A stretch of DNA of 64,000 nt, from contig OZ253548.1 in the NCBI GenBank assembly GCA_965262595.1, positions 2,542,001 to 2,606,000 of the forward strand. Direction: 5' to 3'. The stretch is from CATQHB01 sp965262595 (GTDB taxonomy: Bacteria; Chloroflexota; Dehalococcoidia; Lucifugimonadales; UBA3495). A program made the position numbers and the translations under genes. The notes beneath the pieces were generated by a model. The model was not told the DNA's origin. It made no database searches and saw nothing but the letters and a program-made list of their open reading frames with translations. This document shows, piece after piece, positions 1 to 8,273 of the stretch. How positions within the stretch are numbered: position 1 is the stretch's first letter; each line of letters begins with the position of its first letter.

Positions 1-740
1 TAAGGAATTGCCGCCAGTGGTTCGCCTTCCAAAATGGAGCCAAGGTGTTCAATAGAGTGAGCCACGTAAAACCTGGCATCGGAAAAGGTGCGTGACGAGT
101 CATAGAGAATCAGGCCGACGGAAGTAATCGAATCCGGGAAGACATCCTTTTCACAGTCGAGCCTGATGATTGCGACCAAGTGATTCCCGTCAATGAGCCG
201 CTCTTTCACCATTGTTCCATACCCGGTATTCAGAAATTCCAGGGGCATTATATAAGCCAGCCGGCCCGGAGCTTCTAACTCAGCCAAAGACTTGATGAGA
301 AACGCAGATGCAGTGTTAATGTAGCCGGACAGCTTAAGGTTTAATTCCTTTTCAAACTGCTCAAATACGAGATTGCGATTCAGGAACTTCTGAAACCTCA
401 GGTAAGGCGGGTTGCACACTATGTTCTCGTACTTCCGCCCCCAGGATAGGAGGTAATCTTCCCGGTAAACTTTGGCTGGATGCTCAGGGTTAGTCGCTTT
501 CCAATGGTTCAAAATATCGGGGTCAACCTCGCTTCCGGTGAAGGCGACATCGGCATTCGGGGTTGTGGCGTCCAGGAAAGCGCCCATTCCGAATGCAGGG
601 TCGTGGACTGACGCATTTCCTGATTCCAAGACCCACTGAACCATGAACGCGGCGACTTTGGGATGGGTGAAAAACTGCCCCAAAGACTTTCGGTGTGAGC
701 TACTGACTGTTGCCAAGTAGTTTGCTTTATCGAGCGCCAT
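1..740 (-). CDS. DNA N6-adenine methyltransferase, N-terminal part (runs off the left edge)
   Basis: The complement reads open from an ATG at 740 to the window edge (246 codons). Motif I, DPAFGMGAFL, lies at about residues 47-56, an acidic residue follows at E71 (TGSEVDP), and the catalytic NPPY motif is at 110-113. This order is that of gamma-class adenine methyltransferases (Eco57I/TaqI-like), which use S-adenosylmethionine to methylate adenine in DNA. The target-recognition part is expected beyond the edge. It lies just downstream of an AccI-like endonuclease on the same strand, so it is most likely the modification half of a type II system. The sequence specificity cannot be read from the visible part. 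Confidence 0.85.
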   Translation of the reverse strand, partial: MALDKANYLATVSSSHRKSLGQFFTHPKVAAFMVQWVLESGNASVHDPAFGMGAFLDATTPNADVAFTGSEVDPDILNHWKATNPEHPAKVYREDYLLSWGRKYENIVCNPPYLRFQKFLNRNLVFEQFEKELNLKLSGYINTASAFLIKSLAELEAPGRLAYIMPLEFLNTGYGTMVKERLIDGNHLVAIIRLDCEKDVFPDSITSVGLILYDSSRTFSDARFYVAHSIEHLGSILEGEPLAAIP

Positions 741-809
741 TAGTAATCTCTTCCGAAAATACTTCAAGGTCCAAGTAGCCCCTACCGCCTTGAAATGTTA
801 CATAGAATA

Positions 810-1484
810 TCAATCGGCCACGGCCCAGTTCCTTTCTTTGAGGTATCCACTGAGTTCTATTAGCGTCTGAGACGATGCCCAGCTTCTTGCTCTGAAATCC
901 AGTTCCCTGAAAGTATCAGCGGACGCTTCCCGCATCATTTTGTGGATAGCCGGACTCTTTTCCAATAGCGCTTGGGAGTGGGGCGTCTTCAAGATAAGCT
1001 GCTGTAGCCTCGCACACTCGGCTTCTGCTTGCCGGGTTCTCTCATCTATGAAGGCAGCGTATCTCATTGAAAGAAAACTGCTGGACCTAACTTCAATAGC
1101 GGCGATAGCGGATTCGACTAACTCCGGGCTGGTTAAATCATAAGTTCTATCATCCGGGACATCAGACCGTCGGAAAACCAGAAGGTCCGGCTTCTTACCG
1201 ATACTGTTCAGTTCTTCCTGATAAGCTGCAAAGAACTCCGGGAAACCCGGCTCACCGACAGCCAACGAGTCATCTCGGCCATATTTTAAGGCACGATATT
1301 CTTGCGAATGCTCATTGATGGCGTTGAAGACTATCTCTTCGGCCCAGTCGCCTTGTTCTTTGTTGGTTAGGAACGCTGAACTAGCTAACGTTGGCAACCG
1401 CCCTTTGACTTCCACATCCGTATTAATTTCATAAGGCGATTCAGCGATGAGCCGGCTGATTGTTTCTTGGTAAGTTTCTCCCAT
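810..1484 (-). CDS. AccI-family type II restriction endonuclease, probably frameshifted
   Basis: This 224-residue protein has a GDWAEE segment followed by KKPDLLVF and an AAIEVRSSSF segment, which I recognise as the core of the AccI-type endonuclease family (PD-(D/E)XK-like fold). A GGGGG ribosome site precedes the ATG, 35 bp after the valS stop. The protein is shorter than I remember for the family. Just past the near-end residues, another frame reads a convincing beta-rich tail (..IFYVTFQGGRGYLDLEVF..) that stops at 727-729, overlapping the methyltransferase start. I infer a frameshift, and probably an internal deletion, near 820-845. Family assignment rests on remembered motifs. Confidence 0.65.
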   Translation of the reverse strand: MGETYQETISRLIAESPYEINTDVEVKGRLPTLASSAFLTNKEQGDWAEEIVFNAINEHSQEYRALKYGRDDSLAVGEPGFPEFFAAYQEELNSIGKKPDLLVFRRSDVPDDRTYDLTSPELVESAIAAIEVRSSSFLSMRYAAFIDERTRQAEAECARLQQLILKTPHSQALLEKSPAIHKMMREASADTFRELDFRARSWASSQTLIELSGYLKERNWAVAD

Positions 1485-1519
1485 CCCGACCCCCTTTCCG
1501 GTAAATGACGCGTAGGCCC

Positions 1520-4336
1520 CTATCCCCCCAACTGCCCGATTATCTCTCCCAGCCTTTGCTGCTGTTCTTGCAGGTTGCGGAGGCGTTCCTGCTCCGTTTC
1601 CACCACCTCCGGGCGGGCCTTGGCGCGGAAGTTGGGGTTATTTACCAGCTTTTCCTTCCGCTCCAGGTCCTGTTGGCAATGGGCCAGCTCCTCTTGCAGC
1701 CGCTGCTGCTCGGCGGCCAGGTCAACCACTCCCTCCAATGGCAGCCGCACTACCAGGGGGTTGACCAGCAGCGTGATACCGCGGGGTTGTTCCGACAAGT
1801 CGGGGACGCCGGAGGTGATGCGCAACGGCTCAATTCGGGACAGGGTACGGATTACCTCGGCTTCTTCCTCGATTGCCCCTTGCAGCCCGTTGGCTTGCAC
1901 CAGGGCCTCCAGTTGCCGGTTGGCCGGTATGCGCAGCTGCGAACGGGTGTTGCGCACCGCCCGGATGGTCTGCATTACCAGGGATATTTCCTCCTCGGCC
2001 CGACTGTCGTGGCGGGGTTGGTCCGCTTGAGGATAGGGGGCGATCATTATGGACTCTGGCAGGTCGCCCTCGCGGGGCAGGCGGGATAGCAAGGTCTGCC
2101 AGATTTCCTCGGTGATGAAGGGCATAAAGGGATGCAGCAGCCGCAGCGTCCGCTCCAGCACGTGGGCCAGGGTGGGCAGCGGCGACGGCCCGGCTTCGTC
2201 TCCGGCGTTGCGGTTGGAGCCGGTGCGCATCCGAACCTTAGCCATCTCGATGTACCAGTCGCAGTACTCGTTCCAGATGAAATCGTAGAGTTTCTGCTGC
2301 GCCTCGCCCAGCTCAAAGTCGGCCATGGATTGGTTCACCTCGGCAGTAACCTTGTCCAGCAGGCTGACAATCCAGCGGTCTTCCCGGTGCTCCAGGTTGG
2401 GCAGGGAGTGCCAGCCGGAAAGCCCGGTTTTTCCTTCCAGGCTGTTAATGACGAAGCGGGCGGCGTTCCAGACCTTGTTGGCGAAGTTGCGGGCCGCCTC
2501 CAGCTTGCCCTCGGTCAGGCGCATATCGTTGCCCGGCGCCGTGCCGGTGGACAGAGCAAACCGGAGGGCATCGGTGCCATAGCGGTCAATCAGGTCCAGC
2601 GGGTCCAGCGTATTGCCGCGGGTCTTGCTCATCTTGGCGCCGTTGGCGTCCCGAATCAGCCCGTGCAGGTACACCGTGCGGAAGGGAACCTGCCCGGTAT
2701 TTTCCAGCCCCAGCATTATCATGCGGGCGATCCAGAAAAACAGAATATCATAGCCGGTTTCCATCACCGATGTGGGGTAAAAGTAGTCAAAATCTTCGGT
2801 GTCGCCGGGCCAGCCCAGGGTGGAATGGGGCCAGAGGCCGGAACTGAACCAGGTGTCCAGCACATCCTCATCCTGCCGCAGCCCCTCCGAGTTGCAGGTT
2901 GGGCAGGCCATCGGGTCGTCCACTGCCACGACTATTTCATCGCATTCGTCGCAGTACCAGACCGGGATGCGGTGTCCCCACCAGAGTTGGCGGCTGATGC
3001 ACCAGTCTCGGATGTTTTCCAGCCAGTTGAGATAGACCCGGGTAAAGCGTTCCGGCACGATGTTGATGTCCCCGTTGGCTACGGCGGCGTGGGCGCGCCC
3101 GGCGATGCTGTCCGGCTCCTGGTGGCTGCCCACGTTGACGAACCACTGGAGGCTGATTAGCGGCTCCACCACCGAGGCGCAACGCTGGCAGTGGCCCACC
3201 GAATGGTGGTAGTCCTCCACCTTTTCCAGGTTGCCCAGGCGGTCCAGTTCCTCCGCCACGGCGCGGCGAGTCTCAAAGCGTTCCATGCCGGCGTACTTGC
3301 CGGCGGCGGCGGTCATATTGCCGTCGAAGCCGATGACGTTGATGATTTCCAGGCCGTGCCGCTCGCCAATCTCAAAGTCGGTAACATCGTGTCCCGGCGT
3401 TACTTTCAGGGCGCCGGTCCCGAACTCCGGCTCGATGGCCGCATCGCCGACGATGGTAATGGGGCGGTCCATAATCGGCAGAATAACCTGCTGCCCCACC
3501 AGGTGGGCATAGCGGGGATCGTCGGGATGCACCGCCACGCCGGTATCGCCAAGCATGGACTCGGGCCGGGTGGTGGCGACGGTGATGTATTCCGTTCCCG
3601 CTGCCCCCGTTCCTCCGGCTGTCGTAGCGGCTGTCGTTGGGGCTGTCGTTGGGGCTGTCGTAGCGGCTGTCGTAGCGGCTGTCGTTGCCCCGGACTCCCC
3701 GGCCAGGGGGTAGCGCAGATAGTAAAGCTTGCCGTCCTGCTCCTGATATTCCACTTCCAGGTCGGACAGGGCGGTGGCGCAGCGCGGGCACCAGTTGATG
3801 ATGCGCTCGTGGCGATAAATCAGCCCCTTGCGGTAAAGGTTGACAAAGGTGGTGCGCACCGCCTTGGCCGGGCCGGGGTCCAGGGTAAAGCGCAGGCGCG
3901 ACCAGTCGCAGGAGGTGCCCAGCCGCTTGTGCTGCTCATCGATGGTATTACCGTAGCGGGCGACCCATTCCCAAACCCGTTCCTGAAACTTTTCCCGGCC
4001 CAATTCCTGCCGGCTGGTACCCTCTTCCGCCAGCAGGCGTTCCACCACCCATTGGGTTGCGATACCGGCGTGGTCTTTGCCGGGCAGCCACAGGGTAGCG
4101 TCGCCGGACATCCGCCGCCAGCGGGCCAGGGCGTCCTCGATGCTGGCGGTGAGGGCGTGGCCCAGGTGCAGCTCCCCGGTGACATTGGGCGGCGGCATGA
4201 TGATGGTGTAGGACGGCTTGCCGGGGACTACTTCCGGGGTGAAATAGCCCTGGCTGAGCCAGTTCTGGTAGATGCGTTGTTCCACATCGGCGGCGCTATA
4301 AGCCCGGGGAATGTCGGACGCAGGATTTGCGGTCAT
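1520..4336 (-). CDS. valS: valyl-tRNA synthetase
   Basis: Class I synthetase that charges tRNA-Val in the cytoplasm. The HIGH signature appears as HLGH at residues 57-60 after PPPNVTGEL, and the KMSKT signature is near 568. The editing domain carries the VATTRPE segment, and a C-terminal coiled-coil arm covers roughly residues 870-935. The 938-residue length is normal except for an Ala/Thr-rich stretch (ATTA/PTTA units, about residues 216-240) just before the editing-domain ATTRPE motif. It is encoded by six tandem 12-bp repeats. GAGGA lies 8 nt before the ATG. No T-box leader is visible in the 163 bp to the divergent ATPase gene. Confidence 0.97.
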   Translation of the reverse strand: MTANPASDIPRAYSAADVEQRIYQNWLSQGYFTPEVVPGKPSYTIIMPPPNVTGELHLGHALTASIEDALARWRRMSGDATLWLPGKDHAGIATQWVVERLLAEEGTSRQELGREKFQERVWEWVARYGNTIDEQHKRLGTSCDWSRLRFTLDPGPAKAVRTTFVNLYRKGLIYRHERIINWCPRCATALSDLEVEYQEQDGKLYYLRYPLAGESGATTAATTAATTAPTTAPTTAATTAGGTGAAGTEYITVATTRPESMLGDTGVAVHPDDPRYAHLVGQQVILPIMDRPITIVGDAAIEPEFGTGALKVTPGHDVTDFEIGERHGLEIINVIGFDGNMTAAAGKYAGMERFETRRAVAEELDRLGNLEKVEDYHHSVGHCQRCASVVEPLISLQWFVNVGSHQEPDSIAGRAHAAVANGDINIVPERFTRVYLNWLENIRDWCISRQLWWGHRIPVWYCDECDEIVVAVDDPMACPTCNSEGLRQDEDVLDTWFSSGLWPHSTLGWPGDTEDFDYFYPTSVMETGYDILFFWIARMIMLGLENTGQVPFRTVYLHGLIRDANGAKMSKTRGNTLDPLDLIDRYGTDALRFALSTGTAPGNDMRLTEGKLEAARNFANKVWNAARFVINSLEGKTGLSGWHSLPNLEHREDRWIVSLLDKVTAEVNQSMADFELGEAQQKLYDFIWNEYCDWYIEMAKVRMRTGSNRNAGDEAGPSPLPTLAHVLERTLRLLHPFMPFITEEIWQTLLSRLPREGDLPESIMIAPYPQADQPRHDSRAEEEISLVMQTIRAVRNTRSQLRIPANRQLEALVQANGLQGAIEEEAEVIRTLSRIEPLRITSGVPDLSEQPRGITLLVNPLVVRLPLEGVVDLAAEQQRLQEELAHCQQDLERKEKLVNNPNFRAKARPEVVETEQERLRNLQEQQQRLGEIIGQLGG
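3617..3688. repeat. six tandem 12-bp repeats inside valS
   Basis: Six copies of GGCTGTCGTAGC or GGCTGTCGTTGG (plus-strand reading) stand head to tail. They encode the TTAA/TTAP residues inserted in the editing domain of ValS. The unit is a multiple of three, so copy-number change would not break the frame. Confidence 0.95.
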
Positions 4337-4499
4337 AGAAGTTTCCTCTTGCCGGGGTTGGCAGTTTACGCAAATATACCATTGCAGCGGCGGGGGAGTC
4401 TATTGGGGGACAGTCCTCTAAGTGTTAAACTATCGTCATAAAACGGCTTGCGCAAACTGGACGGTCCAACCCGAAACCAATGGGCCGGGAGCAGGGAAT

Positions 4500-5579
4500 A
4501 TGTATCGTAGCTTCAGCATCAAGAACTTTCGGTGTTTTGACGAACTTAACGTGGAGGGTTTAGGCCGGATAAACCTGATTGCGGGGAAGAACACTGTGGG
4601 GAAGACAGCGTTGCTCGAGGCTTTGTGGGTGCATGGTACGGCAGTTAGACCTGAGTTTGTGCTGCGATTGGATAGGCAAAGAGGGTCAAGGAGGTCTGAC
4701 TTAACAAGCACAATAGACAACTTGTTCTTCGGTTTCGATCATGATTTGGTTATTAAACTATCTGCTCGCGGGGATTGGGGAAATAATTCACGCCTGCTAC
4801 ATGTATATGCCCAAGAACAAACTAGAGTAGAGCTTAGTTTGGAATCTGAATACGACGAGCAGCCAGAGGTCGACCCTTCGATTCTCCGACATAGGATAGT
4901 TATGGATTATTTTGACGAAGCAAATGGGAAGACTACCTCCAGCGCATGGCCTGCTGAGCAAGAAAACAATACTGGATTTTGGTCGATTGAAAGCCAAATA
5001 GAGACTGAAAACCGCCCTAGCTTACCGAGTGTAGTCTTTCTGCGAACCGACAGACAGTCCGGGAGCGCAGATGCTAGAACATACAGTCGCTTAGAAATCG
5101 CCGGTCGGCAAGAGCGAGTGTTGAAGATTTTGCAAGAGATAGAGCCAAGGTTAAAGAGAATTGCCGTGGTTTCAACAGGGCCATTACCCGCCATATACGT
5201 GGACATTGGCCTAGAACGGCTAGTTCCTGTACAGCTTCTGGGCGAGGGGATGTCTCGCATACTTGCTTTGGCTTTGGCTATATCCAGAGCCCCGGGTGGA
5301 ACAGTCCTTGTGGACGAAATCGAAAACGGTATACACCACTCGGTAATGGAAAAAGTTTTGAGAGCCATCGGCACTTTTGCCCGTAGCTATGACGTTCAGA
5401 TTTTTGCCACCACCCACAGTCGGGAGTGTGTCTATTACGCACACAAAGCATTTGAAGCAGACGAAGAGGAAGAAATGCGCTTCTTTAGGATTGACGGTGC
5501 GTATGGTAAATTGCGCGCGGTGATGTACGACAAGGAAATGCGGGAGGCAGCCTTCGTAGCAGGATTGGGGATACGCTGA
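4500..5579 (+). CDS. AAA/ABC-type ATPase of the RecF/OLD-like group, partner of a TOPRIM-like protein
   Basis: The product has 359 residues from the ATG at 4500, chosen because GGGAG precedes it and because the characteristic start (FSIKNFRCFDELNV) follows at once; a frame open further upstream adds nothing family-like. Walker A is AGKNTVGKT at 28-36, Walker B is TVLVDEIENGIH near 270, and an ATTHSRE switch lies near 304. This is the AAA_21/AAA_15 type of SMC-like ATPase. The next gene starts two bases after its stop and encodes a TOPRIM-like protein, so the two probably act as one unit. ATPase plus TOPRIM pairs include anti-phage systems such as OLD/Gabija and PARIS. A defence role here is inferred. 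Confidence 0.8.
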   Translation: MYRSFSIKNFRCFDELNVEGLGRINLIAGKNTVGKTALLEALWVHGTAVRPEFVLRLDRQRGSRRSDLTSTIDNLFFGFDHDLVIKLSARGDWGNNSRLLHVYAQEQTRVELSLESEYDEQPEVDPSILRHRIVMDYFDEANGKTTSSAWPAEQENNTGFWSIESQIETENRPSLPSVVFLRTDRQSGSADARTYSRLEIAGRQERVLKILQEIEPRLKRIAVVSTGPLPAIYVDIGLERLVPVQLLGEGMSRILALALAISRAPGGTVLVDEIENGIHHSVMEKVLRAIGTFARSYDVQIFATTHSRECVYYAHKAFEADEEEEMRFFRIDGAYGKLRAVMYDKEMREAAFVAGLGIR

Positions 5580-5581
5580 TT

Positions 5582-6190
5582 ATGCAGGACGTATTGAAGT
5601 TTTTTGCTCCAAAGCTGCTACTAGTGGAAGGAAGAGACGAGGAGAGGTTCTTCCCTGCTTTCTTGCACCACCTAGGGATTGAGAATGTTCAAGTAGTCAG
5701 CTATGGCGGAAAGCCTCAATTCGGAAGTAACCTCAGGGTGTTCGTAGTAACCGGAGGCTTTGAACAAGTCAGTTCGCTAGGAATTATCCGAGATGCCGAC
5801 GCCAGTGCAACGTCTGCTCTTCAGAGTGTCCAAGACAATTTAAGGAATGTAGGATTAACGGCTCCCAGCGACTTTCTTTTGCCTTCAGACTCAATTCCGA
5901 GGGTGTCGGTATTCGTGATGCCGAACAATTCTGACGAAGGGGAGTTGGAACACTTATGCCTGGAAGCACTACAGGACGACCTGGCAATGCCTTGCACTGA
6001 GGACTTCGTAAAGTGTTTCACTGAAGCACTAGACGAACTTCCGGAGAATCTGGCTAAGGCGAAAATGCACGCATTCTTGTCATCCCGGGAAAAGTCCTAC
6101 TTGCACATCGGGGAAGCGGCCGATGCAGGTTATTTCCCCTGGCGCCACTCCGCTTTCGCTGCATTGGCCGAGTTTCTCAGCAACCTTTAG
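5582..6190 (+). CDS. DUF3226 TOPRIM-like protein
   Basis: This 202-residue protein carries TOPRIM-type landmarks: LLLVEGRDE with E16 near the N-terminus and IIRDADAS with D71 and D73, the E...DxD metal-binding pattern. It matches the DUF3226 family, whose biochemical role is not established to my knowledge. It starts two bases after the ATPase gene and is surely cotranscribed. By analogy with OLD/PARIS effectors it could be the nuclease partner of that ATPase. Its last four bases overlap the end of the convergent gene at 6187-6930. Confidence 0.75.
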   Translation: MQDVLKFFAPKLLLVEGRDEERFFPAFLHHLGIENVQVVSYGGKPQFGSNLRVFVVTGGFEQVSSLGIIRDADASATSALQSVQDNLRNVGLTAPSDFLLPSDSIPRVSVFVMPNNSDEGELEHLCLEALQDDLAMPCTEDFVKCFTEALDELPENLAKAKMHAFLSSREKSYLHIGEAADAGYFPWRHSAFAALAEFLSNL

Positions 6191-6930
6191 CCACTTTCTT
6201 CCGGCTCCCCCGCCTCTTCTCCGCTATTCTCCCCTGCCATCGCCTCTTCTGCGGTCCGCTGCTGCCGGGCAACCCAGTTTTGCAGCCAGCGGCGAAACTC
6301 GTCCAGGGCCGGCGGGGACACGTAAAAGACCTCAATGTCGGCGGGAAACTGTACCTGGTGCCGCTCGCTAATCAGCAGCAGCCCGGTCTCGTCGGCTTGC
6401 AGGGTTTGGTCAATCTGCCGGGCAATGTATTGGTAGCGGTTCCGATTGCCCTCGGTGAACCACTCCTGGATGCGCGTCGCCACCTTTTCGTTGCTGAAGG
6501 GAACCATCAGGCAACGCTGTAAGTCCAGGGTTTCGGTAAGCAATTCCAAGCTCTCGGTAGCCTCCAGCGCCGCTCCGGTTTGGCGTTTGCTCACCACCAG
6601 GCTATGACTGCGCCGGTCGGCCATTTGCAGGTAGGCCAGCCCCGGCTCGCCGCCTTCGGTCAGGCTTTCGTGGTAGATGTGCCGCAGCCCGCCCAAGCTG
6701 GACTCCAGGGCGCTTATTTGGGTCTGAGCCTGGTCCCAGTAGCGTTCCAGAATTACCTGCCCCGCCGACTCCTCGGATTCTTCCGAGCCTGCCGTTCCGG
6801 GCCGCGGCCGCGGGCCATAAACCAGGGGCACCAGCAGCAACCGGCGTTTGCCCTGGAACTGGGCGGCGGAGGGGCGTTGTATCCGCCCCAATTCCTGCCC
6901 GTAATCTGGAGTTTCGGATTCCTGAGTCAT
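6187..6930 (-). CDS. conserved hypothetical protein downstream of the S1-domain gene
   Basis: The product has 247 residues and I do not recognise a family. It has no signal peptide or membrane segment. The middle is a mixed alpha/beta region and the C-terminus ends in an acidic Glu/Gly tail (about 225-247). It begins 2 bp after the S1-protein gene on the same strand and is almost certainly cotranscribed with it, so a role linked to RNA or translation is possible but unproven. Codon use matches the GC-rich neighbours rather than the AT-richer defence genes, so it looks native. Confidence 0.7.
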   Translation of the reverse strand: MTQESETPDYGQELGRIQRPSAAQFQGKRRLLLVPLVYGPRPRPGTAGSEESEESAGQVILERYWDQAQTQISALESSLGGLRHIYHESLTEGGEPGLAYLQMADRRSHSLVVSKRQTGAALEATESLELLTETLDLQRCLMVPFSNEKVATRIQEWFTEGNRNRYQYIARQIDQTLQADETGLLLISERHQVQFPADIEVFYVSPPALDEFRRWLQNWVARQQRTAEEAMAGENSGEEAGEPEESG

Positions 6931-6932
6931 AG

Positions 6933-8027
6933 CTACATCCCAAAAGCTTTTTTGTAGCTCAGGCTGATCCGGCGTTTTTCCGAGTCAATGTCCAGAATCA
7001 TTACCTTGACCGTTTGGTTAAGATAAACGCACTCGTTGGGGTTCGTCACCTGACGGGGGGACAGTTCGGAGATGTGCACCAGTCCCTCCACCGAGTCTTC
7101 CAGCCGGACGAAGGCGCCAAATTCGGCGATGCGGGTAACCGTGCCCTCGATAATTTCCCCTATGTTATAGCGTTCCGGAACCGTCTCCCACGGTTCCGGC
7201 AGGGTGCGTTTCAGGCTCAGGCTGATACGCGAAGTTTCCAGGTCCACCTTCAGCACCTGGACCTCCACTTCCTGGCCCACCTGTACCACTTCATCGGGGG
7301 AAGCTACGCGAGTCCAGGACAGTTCGGAGATGTGCACCAGCCCGTCCATCGGCCCCAGATTAACGAAGGCGCCAAAGTCCCGCAGCGACGTAACCCGCCC
7401 GGTGACCAGGCTACCCGGTTCCAGCTCGGCAATAAAAAGCCCCCGCGCCGCTTCCTGCTGTTGCTGCCAGCGGGCGCGCTCCGATAACACCAGCCGTTGC
7501 TGAGCCGGTTCCACCTCCAGTATCTGGAAGGGATATTCCTGGCCCATACGTTCGGCCAGCAGCTGGTCCCGGGTTTCGTTGGGCATCGGCGTCAATTGGG
7601 AAAAGGGAACAAACCCGCGGATGCCCTGGTAGTTGACTACCACGCCGCCGCGATTCTGCTCGACCACCCGGGCGGTTACCGAGTCGCCGTTCTTCAGATG
7701 TTCCTGAAGTTCCAACCAGCCGCGTTCTTCCATCGCCTGGTCGATGGACAGGGTAATCATGTCCCCCAGGCCGCGGCCTCCCTGGATTGTAATCATTATG
7801 CTGTCTCCGGGCCGGAGCCGGTCCTTCTCTTCCGGGGACAGGGTACGCATTTCATGGGGCGGAACTATTCCCTCGGTTTTCAACCCGATGCTGACCACGA
7901 TGCCGTCATCGTCCACCCGCACCACTTCGCCTTCAACCACTTCGCCCCGTTGATACTGGCGGGGAGACAAATCCTGCTCCGACAGCTCCGCCATCGTCGG
8001 GTATTCTTCGTATTCGCTGCTGACCAT
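6933..8027 (-). CDS. four-S1-domain RNA-binding protein (ribosomal protein S1-like)
   Basis: I count four S1 RNA-binding repeats: G-V/I-V segments at YQRGEVVEGEVV, NGDSVTARVVEQ, PGSLVTGRVTSLRDFGAFVNL and IGEIIEGTVTRIAEFGAFVRL. The last two carry the canonical FGAFV and GLVHISELS motifs. The start chosen is the ATG at 8027, because AGGAGAGG sits 8 nt upstream. An in-frame GTG at 8075 would add 16 residues but lacks a good site. Proteins of this kind help mRNA bind the 30S subunit; four domains rather than six is common outside Proteobacteria. Whether it serves as rpsA cannot be settled here. Confidence 0.9.
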   Translation of the reverse strand: MVSSEYEEYPTMAELSEQDLSPRQYQRGEVVEGEVVRVDDDGIVVSIGLKTEGIVPPHEMRTLSPEEKDRLRPGDSIMITIQGGRGLGDMITLSIDQAMEERGWLELQEHLKNGDSVTARVVEQNRGGVVVNYQGIRGFVPFSQLTPMPNETRDQLLAERMGQEYPFQILEVEPAQQRLVLSERARWQQQQEAARGLFIAELEPGSLVTGRVTSLRDFGAFVNLGPMDGLVHISELSWTRVASPDEVVQVGQEVEVQVLKVDLETSRISLSLKRTLPEPWETVPERYNIGEIIEGTVTRIAEFGAFVRLEDSVEGLVHISELSPRQVTNPNECVYLNQTVKVMILDIDSEKRRISLSYKKAFGM

Positions 8028-8238
8028 ATTGGGGACCTCTCCTGCAAGGGCTGGAAGGGTGAAGCCAAAGGCCACCCCATCCTTCAGATTCTGCTAGGTT
8101 AGCATAACTCTGCCTTGCAGATTTTAGACCGCAAGGGCTGGGTTTTCAATACGTGGGGGAGCGGGTTGTAGCTAACAATGCTCCTGGTTCAACGTAGTTG
8201 TAGTGTCAAGAGGAACGATGGAGCCACTTTGCCGGATG

Positions 8239-8267
8239 TTGCCAGCCAATATCCTCACTGGTACAAT
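8239..8267 (+). promoter_or_regulatory. sigma-70-type promoter giving a leaderless transcript
   Basis: The -35 box TTGCCA (8239-8244) and -10 box TACAAT (8262-8267) are 17 bp apart. The ATG at 8274 lies 6 bases beyond the -10 box, where transcription should start, and no Shine-Dalgarno sequence precedes it. The ATPase mRNA is therefore probably leaderless. Sequence-based only. Confidence 0.6.
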
Positions 8268-8273
8268 CCCAAT

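Noticed and set aside
2132..4441. Long plus-strand frames antisense to valS
   Set aside because: Composition is a shadow of the synthetase gene and the translation lacks any recognisable motif.
4337..4499. T-box leader for valS
   Set aside because: The region is too short and shows neither the T-box core nor a terminator hairpin.
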